This document shows positions 1 to 13,798 of a DNA stretch of 64,000 bases, one piece after another. The position numbers and the translations under genes are program-made. The DNA comes from Opisthocomus hoazin (lineage: Eukaryota > Chordata > Aves > Opisthocomiformes > Opisthocomidae). Positions within the stretch are counted from its first letter, which is position 1; the number at the start of each line of letters is the position of its first letter. The notes under the pieces were generated by a model. The model saw only the letters and a program-made list of their open reading frames with translations. It had not been told where the DNA came from and ran no database searches. The stretch covers positions 53,357,682-53,421,681 of the forward strand of contig NC_134418.1 of NCBI RefSeq assembly GCF_030867145.1, read 5' to 3'.

Positions 1-1361
1 TCTCTGGGCAGGCTTTTTTAGGACAGTCAAGGCCTGAACTGATCAGCAGATGCTCTGTCTGAACATATGTGGTCTTATAAGGCCTCTTAGAAGTAGAAAC
101 AAAAGGAAATGCCTACGTGCTGCCTTTGTTGGGATGTTGGGAGCTGGGATGGCAGGCGCTGGAGGGAGGAGAGAGGTAGGGGAAGGCAGGAGCACACCAG
201 GGAGGTGCATCTCTGGGTGCCTGGGGGGCTGCAAGTGTGGAAGTGGGCACCAGCACGTGAAGTCCCATGGTTTACACTGTTGGTTTGAACAGGGCTGTAG
301 TTCAAAGCACAGTGAGCTGAGCTGTTCCTTGCTTGGTCACATCCAAACTCAGTGTGACCTTGGCTTTCCCACTTCAGAGAGCTTTGGATTTGGGGCTGAG
401 ATGGTCTGTTAGCATTGGGAAGAAGTGTCTCATTGACAGTGAGCTTGAGCATGGTTATACCTGATGTCAGCATTTCTGTAGATTTCTGCAAAATGCTAAC
501 ATTCATCTCCTTCATCTCACATCTCTATGTTATTGAAACAATGGCAAATGTGTTTACTGATAGTTACTCAAAGCATTAGTAAATGGGGAGTTAGCAACAA
601 CATGGTCGCATATCTGATGGGTCCCCCAGGAATCTGGACTGATTTGTCTACATTATCTGTTCCTGTGGTCTGGAAGAAACTGTCCAGCCTTTGCTGAAAA
701 AAAAAAAAGAAAATAATAGAATTGGTAGGATGAAAAATAGCAATCGGGACAATCAAGTTGTGTGGGGCACGTGAGATTGTGTAATGCCGTTGCTTGATTT
801 GAGCTACCTCTTTAGCATAGTTAACACAAGATTATGCATCCAGGAGTGCACACTACACTCCCCACTGACTGGATGGTGCAGAGTATCTCAGAAAATGGCA
901 TCTCAGGAAAGGAGTTAAGCATTGCAAGAGAAGTAGTCAACAGAATGGGAGTTAACGACTTCTGCAAAAGTCCAAAGCTACCTGTGCCAAACCATTATAA
1001 TGGGCCCATAGGGATGCTTTACTGATCCATGTGCTGAAATCATCTGTCCTGTGATATCACTAGGTCATTTGCAGTGAGCACAGAGGCCAAATTTGTGAAT
1101 TCACTCCCCAAGTTTTCCCTCTTTCTCTCACACTTTGTAAAATTGCTGTCTGTCACAGTGACAAGGCAACATGTAAATACCTTGCAGAAGAGTTACTCAT
1201 CATTAATGCAGAGTTTGAAGACATAAGCAAACAGTGTTTGGCAGGAGAAATTTTTTAATGAGAATGGCATTAAGGAATTCAATTTAAAAACACTGAAGAG
1301 ATTCTTTGCACATGTCTCCAGTTTCTCAGCCCTCCAAGATTTTTCCTGTCCACTAAGAATT

Positions 1362-1379
1362 AAAAAAAAAAAAAAAAAA
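1362..1379. repeat. Homopolymer A tract (18 A)
   Basis: Uninterrupted run of 18 A. No retroposed body with target duplications was recognised beside it, so it is treated as a simple repeat. Confidence 0.9.
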
Positions 1380-4300
1380 TATAAAGGCAATTTGGGTTTC
1401 ATTTTCCCAAATTGTGGGCTTCACTGATTTCACATGACTTCTTTACCACTCAGCTTCCCACAAACAGGAACCACGAAAAGACTTTAGAGTTAAGGGGGAG
1501 TGTAGCAGTGATTTTTGATACTAAAAATCTCTAGAAAAGAGGCATCGTGAAAATAATTGGCTGGAAAATGAAGCTGGCCAAAATGAGTCTATAAATAAAG
1601 TGGAAATGTTTAATGGGAAAGGAACGACTAACCTCCAGTTGGGGTGAATGATCCATCTCTTCCTGTGACATCTCTCTAAAGCAACTGCTAGTGCTCAGTC
1701 AGGAATTACGGGGTCGATGCAGAGATTATTTGGTATTGATTTTTGGCCTAGCTTTATGCAGAGCATAAGTCTGTAAAATTACAATGGTCCTTGCAAATTT
1801 GTTAAAATGGCTTAAAATTTATTAATCACTTTGGAAATGCAGGTCATGGACTATGAACTAGAATAATAATGCTTTAAGCCACTGCCAATTATCTGAGGAG
1901 TTTGTACAACGGGGTGGTTCGATTACCCTGTGTGCAGGTTTCCCAGCCATACTGCAGCGAGGCCACCCTTGCCATCTGTCCTTCCCTAAGTAAATGGGGC
2001 TGCCAGCCCTCCCCAAATTAACACTGTATCCCACCAGCAACAATTAATTCACGTTAGTGAGGTATGTCTGTGTAATGTAAATTATTACCAGGATATTAAA
2101 ATAAAATATCAATATCAGAATCAAAATATGCCAGACATGAGAAATAGGAGACATCAGAAAAAGCTATGGACATGCATCACTGTTCAGGGGAGTGGCAGGG
2201 GGATGCTTTCTTATCTACATGGAAATAATGTCTGTGCTGTCGTATTCCATTGCTCCTGACAAAGGAAGAGGTCATTGTCGTACATATTTTCTGACAGATT
2301 GAGGTTGTTGATGTTATCCCTGATTAGTTGAGTAATGGCCATGACAGATCCTTCCTTGTCTTACCTTAGAAGTGACAGTCTGGTTTCCTATCCTGAGTAA
2401 CCTTTTTCTCTTAAAGGGAACTATACTTGCAAAACAGCAGCAGAAGCTAAAATCTGTGGGGACTGGGTTTTTTCCTCTCTCCTTGTGAAAGAATAGTGGG
2501 AAGAAAAGGAGAAGAAACTTTAGTGGGTACTGCAACAATAAGCACCCCTGTGTATCTTGCAATGCACGTGAAGGACGTGATCTCTGTGGCAGCAGAGCTG
2601 GTGGAAGAAATTCCTCCACCTCAGCTGTGGCAGATTTTTGCCCCTCAGATGAGGCAGGACAGCTCCTTGCAGGGTTATTCTATAAAAGTGATCATAGAAA
2701 CAGTCTGAGTTAAGAACAGTGCCTTCTGGATGGAGGAGTGGGGGCTGACAGCAAGGGGTGGGCACTTGTATCATCAGCTCTGCCATCAGAAGTGGATCTG
2801 GCTCCTCCACCCTGCAGGGTCTCACAGGATTGTGGTGGCTGCAAATGCTGCTCCTCCCACCTCTGCCAGAGACAGTGTCCTTGTAGCAAGGATCACCACT
2901 TGTCATCATCCCCTGGGAAGTGGGAGGGTGGTGGCACAACCCCAGGGGGGAGAGCGGGCTGTCGCAACTCACAGAACTGTGGTGAGGAGCACCCCAGCAC
3001 ATGCCAGAGTGCTCAGCTTATTAAACTGTGTCTCGTACAGCTGGAGCAGATCCCTGCTGAAGAGACCCGGAACGGCAGAGGGCTATTCTTTAAAGGAAAG
3101 ATTTAACTGATCTGCTTGTGTGAGAAATTTCTTAAGCTGGTCTTAGTAAGATATGGTTAAAACGTTGCAGAGCTGAAATTGAGGCTTTCTTATTTCAGGT
3201 AAGTTTAGCAGTATTTCACATAACTTGATTCAGACTGGACAAGGTGCTTTTATACCAAAATGAGAGTTTAAGTTCAGGCTTTATTCATTTTCATAAATTT
3301 TAAGGCCAGCAGGACACATTAGATCATCCGCTTTGCCTTCCATAGCATCTCAGCCCTGTGCCCTGGTACCAAGAATAATAACGTGACTAAAGCTCCTCTT
3401 AACATTTAATGGCCCCATTAATTTTCCATTGATGCACCACTCAGACTAAGGGATTTGCACCCTTGACCTTGGGCATCTAGCACATAAACTATCAGATTAT
3501 GTTTTTGCAAGTCGCTTGTACGCATTCAGCCTTTCAGTGCTGAGAGCACAGACGGTTATAACCAGCTCAGTCAGTCCACATAAAAAACACTTAAACTTTT
3601 CTGGCATAGATGAGGCTAGAGACACGGGAGAAATTCAATGTCCTTGTCTTCTTTAATAAGTCTGCAAGCTTGAAAGTGTTATTAAACATTCAGAAAACAG
3701 TACGTGACACACTTAGAGAAAGTTTATGGGAATTACCTTTTCTTTTTTCAAAAAATTCCTGTTGAAGTCTCCTTGAAAAATGAGATCTGAGAACCGAATT
3801 CTCACTTTTGATGCCTTACAGTAATTTGGATTGAATGTGAACTGGTTTCTTTTCCTCTCTGTTCATTTAGCCAGCAAATGGAAAATACATTTTGCTTGAA
3901 AAACCTTCAGGGAGTGCATGGGAATGAAGTTATTCTAACTAACCACTGCATTAGAGAAGTGTTATAAATGAGGTTCAGTTTTTCTGTGGAACTTCTCTTG
4001 AATTTGACCTGGAATGCAATGAACTAAATCAGAGAAACACACATATAGGTATAGTTAAATTATAGGGAATAGGAAGAAACATGAAAGTTAGAGCTAGAGC
4101 TAACCTGTGCCTGATCTCTGGATTATGCTCCCTCCCTGCCCACTGGACTTGGGTAAATTTGGAGTTAGTAGTGGATGTTGTTAATTATTTACTTAAGCAG
4201 CTCCTGGGAACTAGAAAAGCACTAAGACTTCATGCGGGCAAACTTCAGTGGTGTTAAGTGGCTGCTTTACTGGAAAACTCCTTCGGACACTTCTTACTCT

Positions 4301-6695
4301 ATGTGCAGCAGGAAGAAGGACGAGGTGTAGGAACAGGGTGGCTGTAAAGCATGAGTACCCTCTCAGGCGAAGCAAGGTGCTATATTTCTGAGACTGGTGT
4401 GCCACATGCAGCGCATCTTGGGACTCAGCAGGAAAGCAAGGAGGCTCCGAGACCCTCTGTAGTGTCTGTCCTGAGTGATGTCTATCCTAGCCACCTGTGG
4501 GGCCCTTAGGGCTTTCTAGGTGCCATGAACCTTCAAATGCCATCTCAGTGCAGGTGTCTTGGCCATTTACAGCATTTTCAGGTCACTTACAAAGCTAGTG
4601 GAAACCCAGGAGCAGGTTTGTTATCCGTCTTTGAGACAGAGTCAGGACTCGTCTTTGGTGTGAGACAGAGAGCACTGAGATTATGGGACTTGGGTGCAGG
4701 CACAAGCGGTGGATATGGCATGTCACTCAGCAGGGGCACGCAGGCATTCCCCAGACTGTCGCAGCAGATTTTGTGGCGTAGCACCACCTGGTCTCTTCTT
4801 TCCTGCAGAAGGGCTTGTTTTGCTGGCCCAGCCAATGGCCAGGCCACGCCAATCTCCTCATGCCCAAGGGAAGGAGTCCTGGAGAGGGAGAGATGCTCCT
4901 GCCGTGTGATGGGAGTGGAGTAGACTCTGAGACAGCATGTTTCACACACTGAAGGTTTTTTGAGACGTGTTCTAAGCAACAACACTTCTGTTTCTTTAGA
5001 TTAAATGACTTCTCATTTTGAAACCTGCTAGGAGGCTGACTCAGAGCTATAGTGTTTGGTTCACGACCCAGTGTCATCCACTAGCTACAATGAAAATAAT
5101 GACCAAGCCCTTTGTAGAAAAAGCAAAGGGGCAGTCTGGGATGGAGCAAAAAAAAATAAATTGACAATCTAAATTTATAACCACACACAGAAAGGCAAAA
5201 TAATATTTTCCAGAGTTGTTATCAGAGAAAGTTAGTAGAGCTCTAATGAATATTAATTTATATCCGTATAGATGGCTAACTTCTGTGATTTTGCTGACAT
5301 GGCGAGCAATCAGTATTTAAATGCCTAGTATTTCTTTTGATTTGCCACAATTAATGTGTCATGGCATGTATGTGAGTTTATAAATTAAAAAATTTAATTA
5401 GAATTTGTCGTTCTTGGTTTTTTGTCAAGACTGAATGGCAAACAGAGCCATAAAACCATGTCATATGCAGAGTCAGGGTGCTGATGTAAATATGGGTAGA
5501 TAATGCTAACAACTCTGAGTTATTTCTTTTTAATCTCCTCATATTTTGAATGGAAACATGGCTTTAAATGAAAATGCTCATTATACAAATTAGATGGATG
5601 TTATTACTAAGCACATTAATCATTTTTTTTCTCCAAATGTTCACTTTACTAATGTAATTATTTTTAATCATACTGGTTCCACTAAATTAGAGATTTGGTT
5701 TCCTTTTTATACTCAAATTCAAGGCCTTTGTATTTAAAAGCGTATTATTTTTTACAGATTATTTCCTGCCATTTTACTTCAAAAAGCACCTAATAAAATT
5801 TGAGTAAATGTGATTAAATAGAACAGAAAAGTTGCCATGGTGTTTTTGTTCTTTTCAGCATCATAAAATGTCTGGTTTCTCTGTTGTAGGTTTGCAGCTT
5901 CACAAGGGTGTGGGTGTGTAATCATCTGATTCCTTAATGTGTGTATCAAAAATATATTCTCTTGCAGTTCAGGGACTAATAGTAAGCTATTGAGTATTTA
6001 ACCCTGGCAGAAGATCAGGACAGGGCCTATACGGCATGCAAATACCACCTATAGCTTATTTTGAAGTCTCACAAGGTACTTAGTACACCTTGTTTTCACC
6101 TCAAAGGCAACCATGAATTCTATCTCATGCGCAGAAAAATGTCAGATCCTCAAACCCACAGGAGATTTTGTGGACTGCTTTTCTCCCAGCAGTTTGCAGG
6201 AAAAAAAGCAGCAGAACATGTTGTTTTATCAGCTGCCATCTGGCAAAATTTCTTTGTCTGAGCTCTTCACCTGCTTTATGAGGAACAACAATTAAACTCC
6301 ACACTGAAGACTATTCAGCCTCACAACCAGATCCAGTCATTTTCAGTACTGCCCCTCTGTTAGTGTGTATAATTAATACGGACTTTGAGACATTAAGGAA
6401 CAAATTCTGTATTTGGAAGATATTTCATGTGCAGATTAGGAAGCAACCATCTGCTACCTTCTTTATGCATTACTGTGGCTTATTTTAGAAAGAGAAGAAA
6501 AATCCTAACACATTTGCTGTTTTGCAAAGACCAAACATGCTCCCAAGAGAACCTGTCTTTGTCTTTACTGGGAAGGTAGTTCAGCTGCAAGTGTAAATTC
6601 ACATTCCCTGTGCACGTTTTCCACAGCAATTTTGCTAACATGTTAAACAATAGTACTTCTGTGAGATTCTACTTAACAAAAACTTTAGTAGAAGT

Positions 6696-6712
6696 AAAAA
6701 AAAAAAAAAAAA
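6696..6712. repeat. Homopolymer A tract (17 A)
   Basis: Uninterrupted run of 17 A in intergenic DNA. No adjacent processed pseudogene or SINE was recognised. Confidence 0.9.
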
Positions 6713-9700
6713 GGAATAGAAAAACCCTGCCTTTTATGTTAATCCACACAGCAATCCATGAATGGCATATTATTTGTCTATGATACGATGTTACTTGTGT
6801 CGGCATCCCATGCTCTAGTCGCAGTGTTGCATTCAGTGCTGCTACGCTCCGTGTCTCATCTTGTATGTTACAGCAGCGGTTGAATGGAGCAGCTCCCAAA
6901 CTGCACTTCAGTGGTGCCTCCCCATCTAGATTGCACGATCTCCATCTTTTTTTTAGAAAATAAAAATCCATCTAGCTCCTGTTGTCCCTGATTTTGATGT
7001 TGGCTATATGAGCAAGTCTACCTCTCCACAATTTGTCTGCAAAAGGGATCATGCAAAAATGCAGATGAAGGAAAGTGCTTAATTGATGGGATTTGGTAAT
7101 TTGGGATGAAGCAGAGATGTGCTGTGTATATTTGTGGTAGTTAAAGAGAGCATAGGCATTCATGAACATGTAAAAGAGAACATCCATTCAAAAACTATTT
7201 CATGAGAAAACACTGCTCATCTCATTGCATTAGCAATTTAATGCACTTTGAAAAATAGTGCGAAAAATTGTTCTTGTTTCATTCATTGTAGAGCAGGTTG
7301 CTGCTGTAGAGCATGGTGTTACAGCATTGATGATTTCTTGTTTCAAAGGCATTTTTGAAAATTGGCAAAGCATCTATACCAGTTTTGTAAAAGCGAGCAA
7401 ACATCTGTCAGTGAGAAGGACTGGGGAAAAAAGGAATTAAAGACGTTGGCAGGAGAGAGGCCCATTGGTAGCTGTTACATGCAGTGGCCTTGTAACCTGT
7501 TTGACACAAGCCTCTGCGCTGCGAGAAGGTGGGCGGGAGTCCCAGAAGAATGGGTACTCTGCCGAAGTCCTCCTCTGCGTTCTTCTGCAAGGCCCTCCTC
7601 CTGTCAAGCTCAGAGGTAGAAACTCACTCCATGGGCATCTGAGTTGATCTGCAAGCGCTGTGTAGGTATTTCCGTGTTGCATTTTATGGTTTTTACTGAG
7701 ATGATTGTCTTGGATTTGCACGTGAAGTTCAAGCAGGCAGGGAGCTGTGTTTCACCGAGATGTGCTTGTCTCAGTCCCATAGAGTTTTGTAAGATCTTAG
7801 CTGAAATATTTCTCTTCTTCACTTCTCTTTCCAGTGTAAAGTTCATTCTTTCTTTCTGCTCCATAGCAGGCATGGTCAACTCATCCCCTCCTTGCAGCTC
7901 TAAATATAAAACCCCTCAGGTGAATGATGACAGAAATCCAGTAGACAGTCGGGGAAATAATTAATTTGCCAGTGTTACACCACCTCACTGGCATGTTAAA
8001 AGGCTGGCGGCTCCATGGGTGATGGGATGAATTTAGCTTGGTTTTCTATGACCATTTGTGCCAGTGTTGGCTTCTCGGAGGCTGATGCAGGTGACTCATC
8101 CCCATCTGTTCCTTCAGTGGGAGGCTGCTGATATATCTCTCTTTGTTAGCTTTCCCCATTCTATGAAAGTTTTTAGAAATTTACTATCTTTAAGATCTCT
8201 GTCTTTTTGTCCAGTTAGATGGAAATCTTTGCATTTACTGGGGAGGATGAAGGCATAGATTTACTCATACATATGGCATGATTACCCAGCCTTTGTTTCC
8301 TTAGGGAAGCTAGGTAAAAAGTGTCCACTGCGTCCACAGTCCCCATCAGTGTGCAGCGGTGAAGCTGTCTTTCTTAAAAGGCATTTAATTATAGCACAAT
8401 TTTAAAACAGAATGAGCTATGTGAGTTCTATCCAGTTCGTAGTAGATGGGCTTGGATTTTTTTTTCACCCCTCAAAATCCTTGACATATAACCTTTTGCT
8501 TATATAAAACACTTCAGCTATTCATTCCTAGGTTTAACTATGCTGAAGACTAGCCAGTGGAAAGAAATCTTATTATCTCCAGCTTAATGTTTCATTATCT
8601 GGCACAATATGAGGATATTAGACTTTGATTGCTGGTTCTCTTCAGAGATTACAGCATTTAAGTTCTTATTCCCATCTTCATTTCAAATTTTTATCTTTTC
8701 TTTTTTAATTGGTCACATTTATGTTACATTTAAATCTTGTCTTTCAAGTTTTCAGGATAAAAAGTTTAGGTGAGAAATATTCTAATTAAGTTTGCCTTAG
8801 ATTGTCCAGATTACTCTGGTGTTCATCCACTCGTTATATATCCTAAGTATATGTGGACAAAATAATGGACATCAAGAAATTCCAATGGTCGTTCGCTACA
8901 CACCAACATCACACTTCTGACCAGAAAAATCCCTTCAGGAACTATATGATGACCTGATGCACCTATACATTTTACAAAACTATTAATCTGTGACAATGTC
9001 ACCCAGAGTTACAGGAAATAAGTTATCAAAGTAGTTTTATGGGTCACAGCAATGTATCTGTTTGGCATCTGTGGTACTCAGGCATATACGTTTGCTGTAA
9101 ATGGATCTTCAGTCTCTGTGAATCATTTTATTATTTTTTTACATACTATAAAATTGCCATTTTTATGGCCCCACTTGATGTATGATATGGCTGAAGAATT
9201 GTATGAGTTAATTAAAGAATAAAAGGCTGTCCCTTCTGCTGTATATTTCTGTTCTTGACATTAGCAACTCAGGACCATTGGTTTGTACTGCGCAGCGATT
9301 TAACTTTAAGTGAATCATGTAGGTTGTGGTAGGCGTACTCTCATATTGTGCTGCAGCTAGTGATTTGGTCCAAAATCCAGAGGCTTTGTATCACCAAGGC
9401 AAGCATCTGCGCTTCTAGGACATCTTTACATTTCTTTGGAAGTGTCAGTAACATCCCAGATTGCAAAGCAGAGTAGTTTCTGTAAATTGTAATCCCACAA
9501 AGAAAGTGAACGTGCAAAAGTAGGGCAGGAAAGGATCACTTAAATTCTGTCTGCTGCTATCACAGATGGCTATGCTGTCTCATCCCAGTCAGGCATGCAT
9601 CAGCCGCTACCTTAAATCTCCTTGATGTTTGCGTTTTGTTGCTTTTTTTTTGTTTATTTTTGCTTGTTCTTCCCCCACTGGAAGGTTGTGCCAGGAAATC

Positions 9701-12700
9701 ACTCCTCAGATAGCTGGAAATCACCCTCAGCTTTCCAGCCACAATTTATTCGTGCCAATTAATGATCATTTGTTCTCGTGCCAACGTTGTTCTTTAGCTT
9801 AAATTGCTCTTCTGGCTCCCTGATTCTTACCCCGATGTATTTATAGAGCTCATTCGGTTCTCTCTCGACCTCTGCTTTGCTAAGCTAAGTAAGACAAACA
9901 CTCTTAGTTCATTCTCTTGAGACAAACTCATCATTTCTTTGATTCCTGTACCTATGGCTTGTTCGGTTTATGTTTTAGCACAGAGCTGGAAGAACTGCCT
10001 GTTGAAGTTCAGTCAAGGTCTCGCCAGGTTGTCTTACGTGGGAAATGATACTCTTCTCTCCTGGGAGGCAGGAATTGGGGTCACCAAAGTGGCCCACTTT
10101 GCATCAGCCTTCTGAGGTGAAATGTGTGCACACGAACACCTGACTCTGAACTTTACACTAGTCCTGTATTTTCCAGTCAGTACCCCTCGTCTCATACCAG
10201 AGGTGAGCAAAAATCTTGTAGCCAGGGAGCACCTTCAATTTCAATACTTTGCCTTTGAATCCTGGATGCTGTGCATTAAATAAGATATTTTCGTCCTCTG
10301 TAACTATGTGATGGGAATTCCCATGAGCACTTTCCTTATCATCGTGAGAATATTATGTAGACAGCCAAAATAAGTCAATTGTAGCATAGGAGGATCATCG
10401 GAAAGAGAAATGAACGCCTCCTTACATTTACATTTTAGAAAGCATGAAATTCTGTTTAGCTTGCTCATCATTATCCAGTATGAGCTAAGATGTTTGCAGA
10501 ATATGTGCTCTCCAAAACAATTTTAAAAGATAAAATATTCTAATTGCTCTGAAGTATAGAACAATTTTAGTCTCAGAGAACATATTAGTCTCAGAGAGAA
10601 AACAGCACAAAAGTGTCAGGAACTGTAACTCATTGCTGTTTTTCCACATAACTTAATCATGTGCCTTAATTTCGAAGCCTACATCCAATAATGCAAGTTC
10701 ACTTTTAATGGTGTCTTTAATAAATCATCCTTCTGCACAGCTTTTATTATTGCTGGGCCCTTTCTGTCATATTTTTTCTTCATGTAAATGCTATTATATA
10801 TGCAGATTTTTTATACCACATGGATACCTATGCTTTCTCCTTGGGATCATTTTGTGCTAAGAGAAGAGGTATAGTCTTTCATTTCAGTTACAGACAGATA
10901 TAATGTCTCATTCCTGTGGGGCACTGGTTTGTTGCAAACAGGCTAAGAAAGCTAGAAACACAGCTAGAGAAATGAACAGTAGAGAAGGCAAAACACCACA
11001 AGAAAGATTTCTAATGCCAAGTGGGTTATAGGGTTTTAAAAGGTACATGGCTCTGTCATATTCCTTCCTCAAACCCGATTTTGTCTTCACAAATATACCG
11101 TATAACTATCATTCCTCTCACATACTAGACTTATCATCTCCTTGCCCTTTACAGCCTTCCTCATGTCCTCTGTTAGCTCTAATAAAAGTTCATCCATAAG
11201 AAAAGGCTCGAAAGACCAAGCTGACAAAGCTCAATTAGTTCTTTGATTAACTTGATAATTGAGCAATAAGCCACAGAGCCAGACTGTGCTCAGCTGAAAG
11301 GGATGGCACTCACAGTGGCAGGGTAGAGCCTGCTCCATGTGCATTTTGGCACAATTGTGTTTATGTTGCAGACTTTTATAACTTAAAGCACTTGTTCTGG
11401 TTACCCAGGTCTTCATGCATTTTTTTCCTAAGCCAACTGGAAGGGCACTATCATAGCCTCTCTGTATCTGATCATGTGTGCACTTCAGTAAACAGGGATG
11501 CCAGCCCTGTCTACTTGGCACAAGTTGCTTAGAACCTATAAATATAGCTTAACATGAGTGCAGACCATTCGGGGAAGAAACCTGTAGTTCCTCTTCATGT
11601 ATTTCAGCATAGTAGAAGGAAGGCTTTTTGTTCTAATGAATGTATACAATGATTAAGGGTGTATATCTTGGTTAACACCGGGTAGATAGGTGTAAGACCC
11701 CAGATAAGACCACAGTTTGTTTCTGTTGCTGTGCTATAATTGGACAGATGTACACCAACTGTAGCCTGCAAGATGCAGATCTTTTGAGCAGGGTGTATTC
11801 GCTGGTGCATATATGCGATTGCTGTTACGTGTTTTCTGCCCCAGAAATATTTTGGCTTTGGCTCTGTCTGCGTCTGCCCACGTAGATACACCTGCTGAGT
11901 GACAGTCCTGAGGCATACGCAGTTGCTTTTTCATTGTGTTCCTCCTCTGTCATCCTTTCTGAGTGCTTTTGAAGACAAGATGCCAGGTCAGATGGGCCTT
12001 TCATGTGGTGCAGCGTGGTAGTAGCCTTGTGCTCTGCTCCAGACCAGGCTGCCCACAGCTCTACCCCAAACCTTTCATGTGTTCATAGCCTTTCCCTGAT
12101 ATCATCAAGTTTCTATTTGTAAGGTTTAGCAGGGAGTTAGTCTGGGTGTAGCATGAGCTTTTATTAGGAACACCAAAAAGTGAGCAGCCAGAACGAGACA
12201 TTAATTATTAAATCTGCTGTTCTCTGGTAAGAAAGTCTCCGTGCAGTGTACTGCAGAAATGCCGCCCTTTGAGGCAGCTCTGTCCATCAGCATTGTATTA
12301 AAGAGTGTGGGAAGGGCAAGGATTTTGGCTGGGAGGGAGTAGAGGAGAAAACAGGAGGGTCCAGGAAAGGTGCCTGTGATGCACCAGTATTTGGGAGCAA
12401 AAGCCAGGAGTCTGTCCATGCAGCGGGAAAGCTGTCTGTCCTTCTTGGCATAGTATGCAGTAGGTGGGGTTTCCCGTGTGTGTCTCTGTACTGTGATATC
12501 TGTATATGCAAGACACCATAAGTGTTTGGAGGAGAAGAGACAGAGGAATATATTTTTTAAGGACTCTGCAAACAACTCAAATTGATTTTCAGAGGTTTCC
12601 TCTTGCGATTGAATATTCAAAAAATGCTCTCACAATAAACGTATACCCATCTGTGATATTCACTAGCAGCTTCTTTTAACTTTATGATGCTGGAGACAGA

Positions 12701-13656
12701 CCTCTAATCTCAGTGGGTGCATTCTCACTGAAGAAATAGCCCTATAAAAGGTAATGGGTAATTAATATAATCAAAAATTCTTCAGTAATGGCTGGGGATA
12801 TCAGCATTTGGCTCATGTTTCCTTTTGGGACCATGGAAATTAAGTTTTATACTTTCTGGCAAAAAGGCTGATCTTTCTACTCTGAGTGCTTTTATCTCAA
12901 AGTGTACAGGCAGCAGCAGCAAATAATACACAGTTTTGGAAGATCTGAAACATCCTCAAAGTCTAACAACATGCTGATGTGCTAGAAAGAGCCTTTGAAA
13001 GATCTTGTTTTAGTCGAAATATTGCAAGTGTGTTAATTCTGACATCTTCAATAACTCTAAAAACACTCATTGACAAATGTCTTATTTTCTCTTAAAAACA
13101 CTTGCTTTAATGTTGCTGTAAATGACATCAACTTTGCCGTAATGATACAGCATTAGCAGTTAAAAGCTACCTTCAATGATTATTTGTACTTTAAATTTCA
13201 CATTTTCATTTGATCCCATATGCTTTTGATAACCCTTGATTGGTTTAAACACAGGTGATTACAGAACATTGAAATAAAGCAGAATCCCGGGCACATTACA
13301 AAGGTGAGAGAGCAGCTAGATTCTAGGCAGCACCTGAGCTAATGTCTCTTTTCTAATTGAGTGATAGTCAGGCAGTTTGCAGTGCCAGCAAGTATGGTTA
13401 AATCAAATTGACTTTTAGTGTTAGACCAATGGTGCTAATAGGATGGCTTCACTGCCTATGGATGAATATGGAAAGACAAATACATTAAAAGCAAAGGTCA
13501 TTGTTAACTTTTGTGTTTGGCAGCACAGACTTAACTGGACGAAGTTCGTTTCCCCTCCAAGAAACTGTCATTCTTCCAGTTTATCTCAAATGAGTTTGCT
13601 AATGAAAATCTAGAAGGATTTCCACTTCATAACTCAAGACTTACTGCCTGCCCTTG

Positions 13657-13798
13657 TGCTTTGTTGTATTTGTTGCCTCCTCTTGTGCTTAGATGGGAGT
13701 AGGGATTGTTTTCCTTTTTATTTTTGTTTACAGCACCTAGCACAATGATGTCTTGATTTTTTCTTCAGGTGCTAATGTAGCAACTACTAAGCAATAAC
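13657..13798 (+). repeat. Probable ancient amniote interspersed repeat tail
   Basis: The segment around 13734-13755 contains cagcacctagcacaatg, preceded by a T-rich stretch and followed by a region ending in ctaagcaataac. This order resembles the 3' end of an old repeat that is common in turtles and other amniotes (an 'acagcgcctagcacaatggg...' tail). It is highly diverged and the family name is uncertain. The call rests on remembered consensus, not an alignment. Confidence 0.35.

Noticed and set aside
2496..3110. Cluster of 70-160-codon frames on both strands
   Set aside because: Mutually overlapping frames in a GC-richer patch with no domain signature or splice logic.
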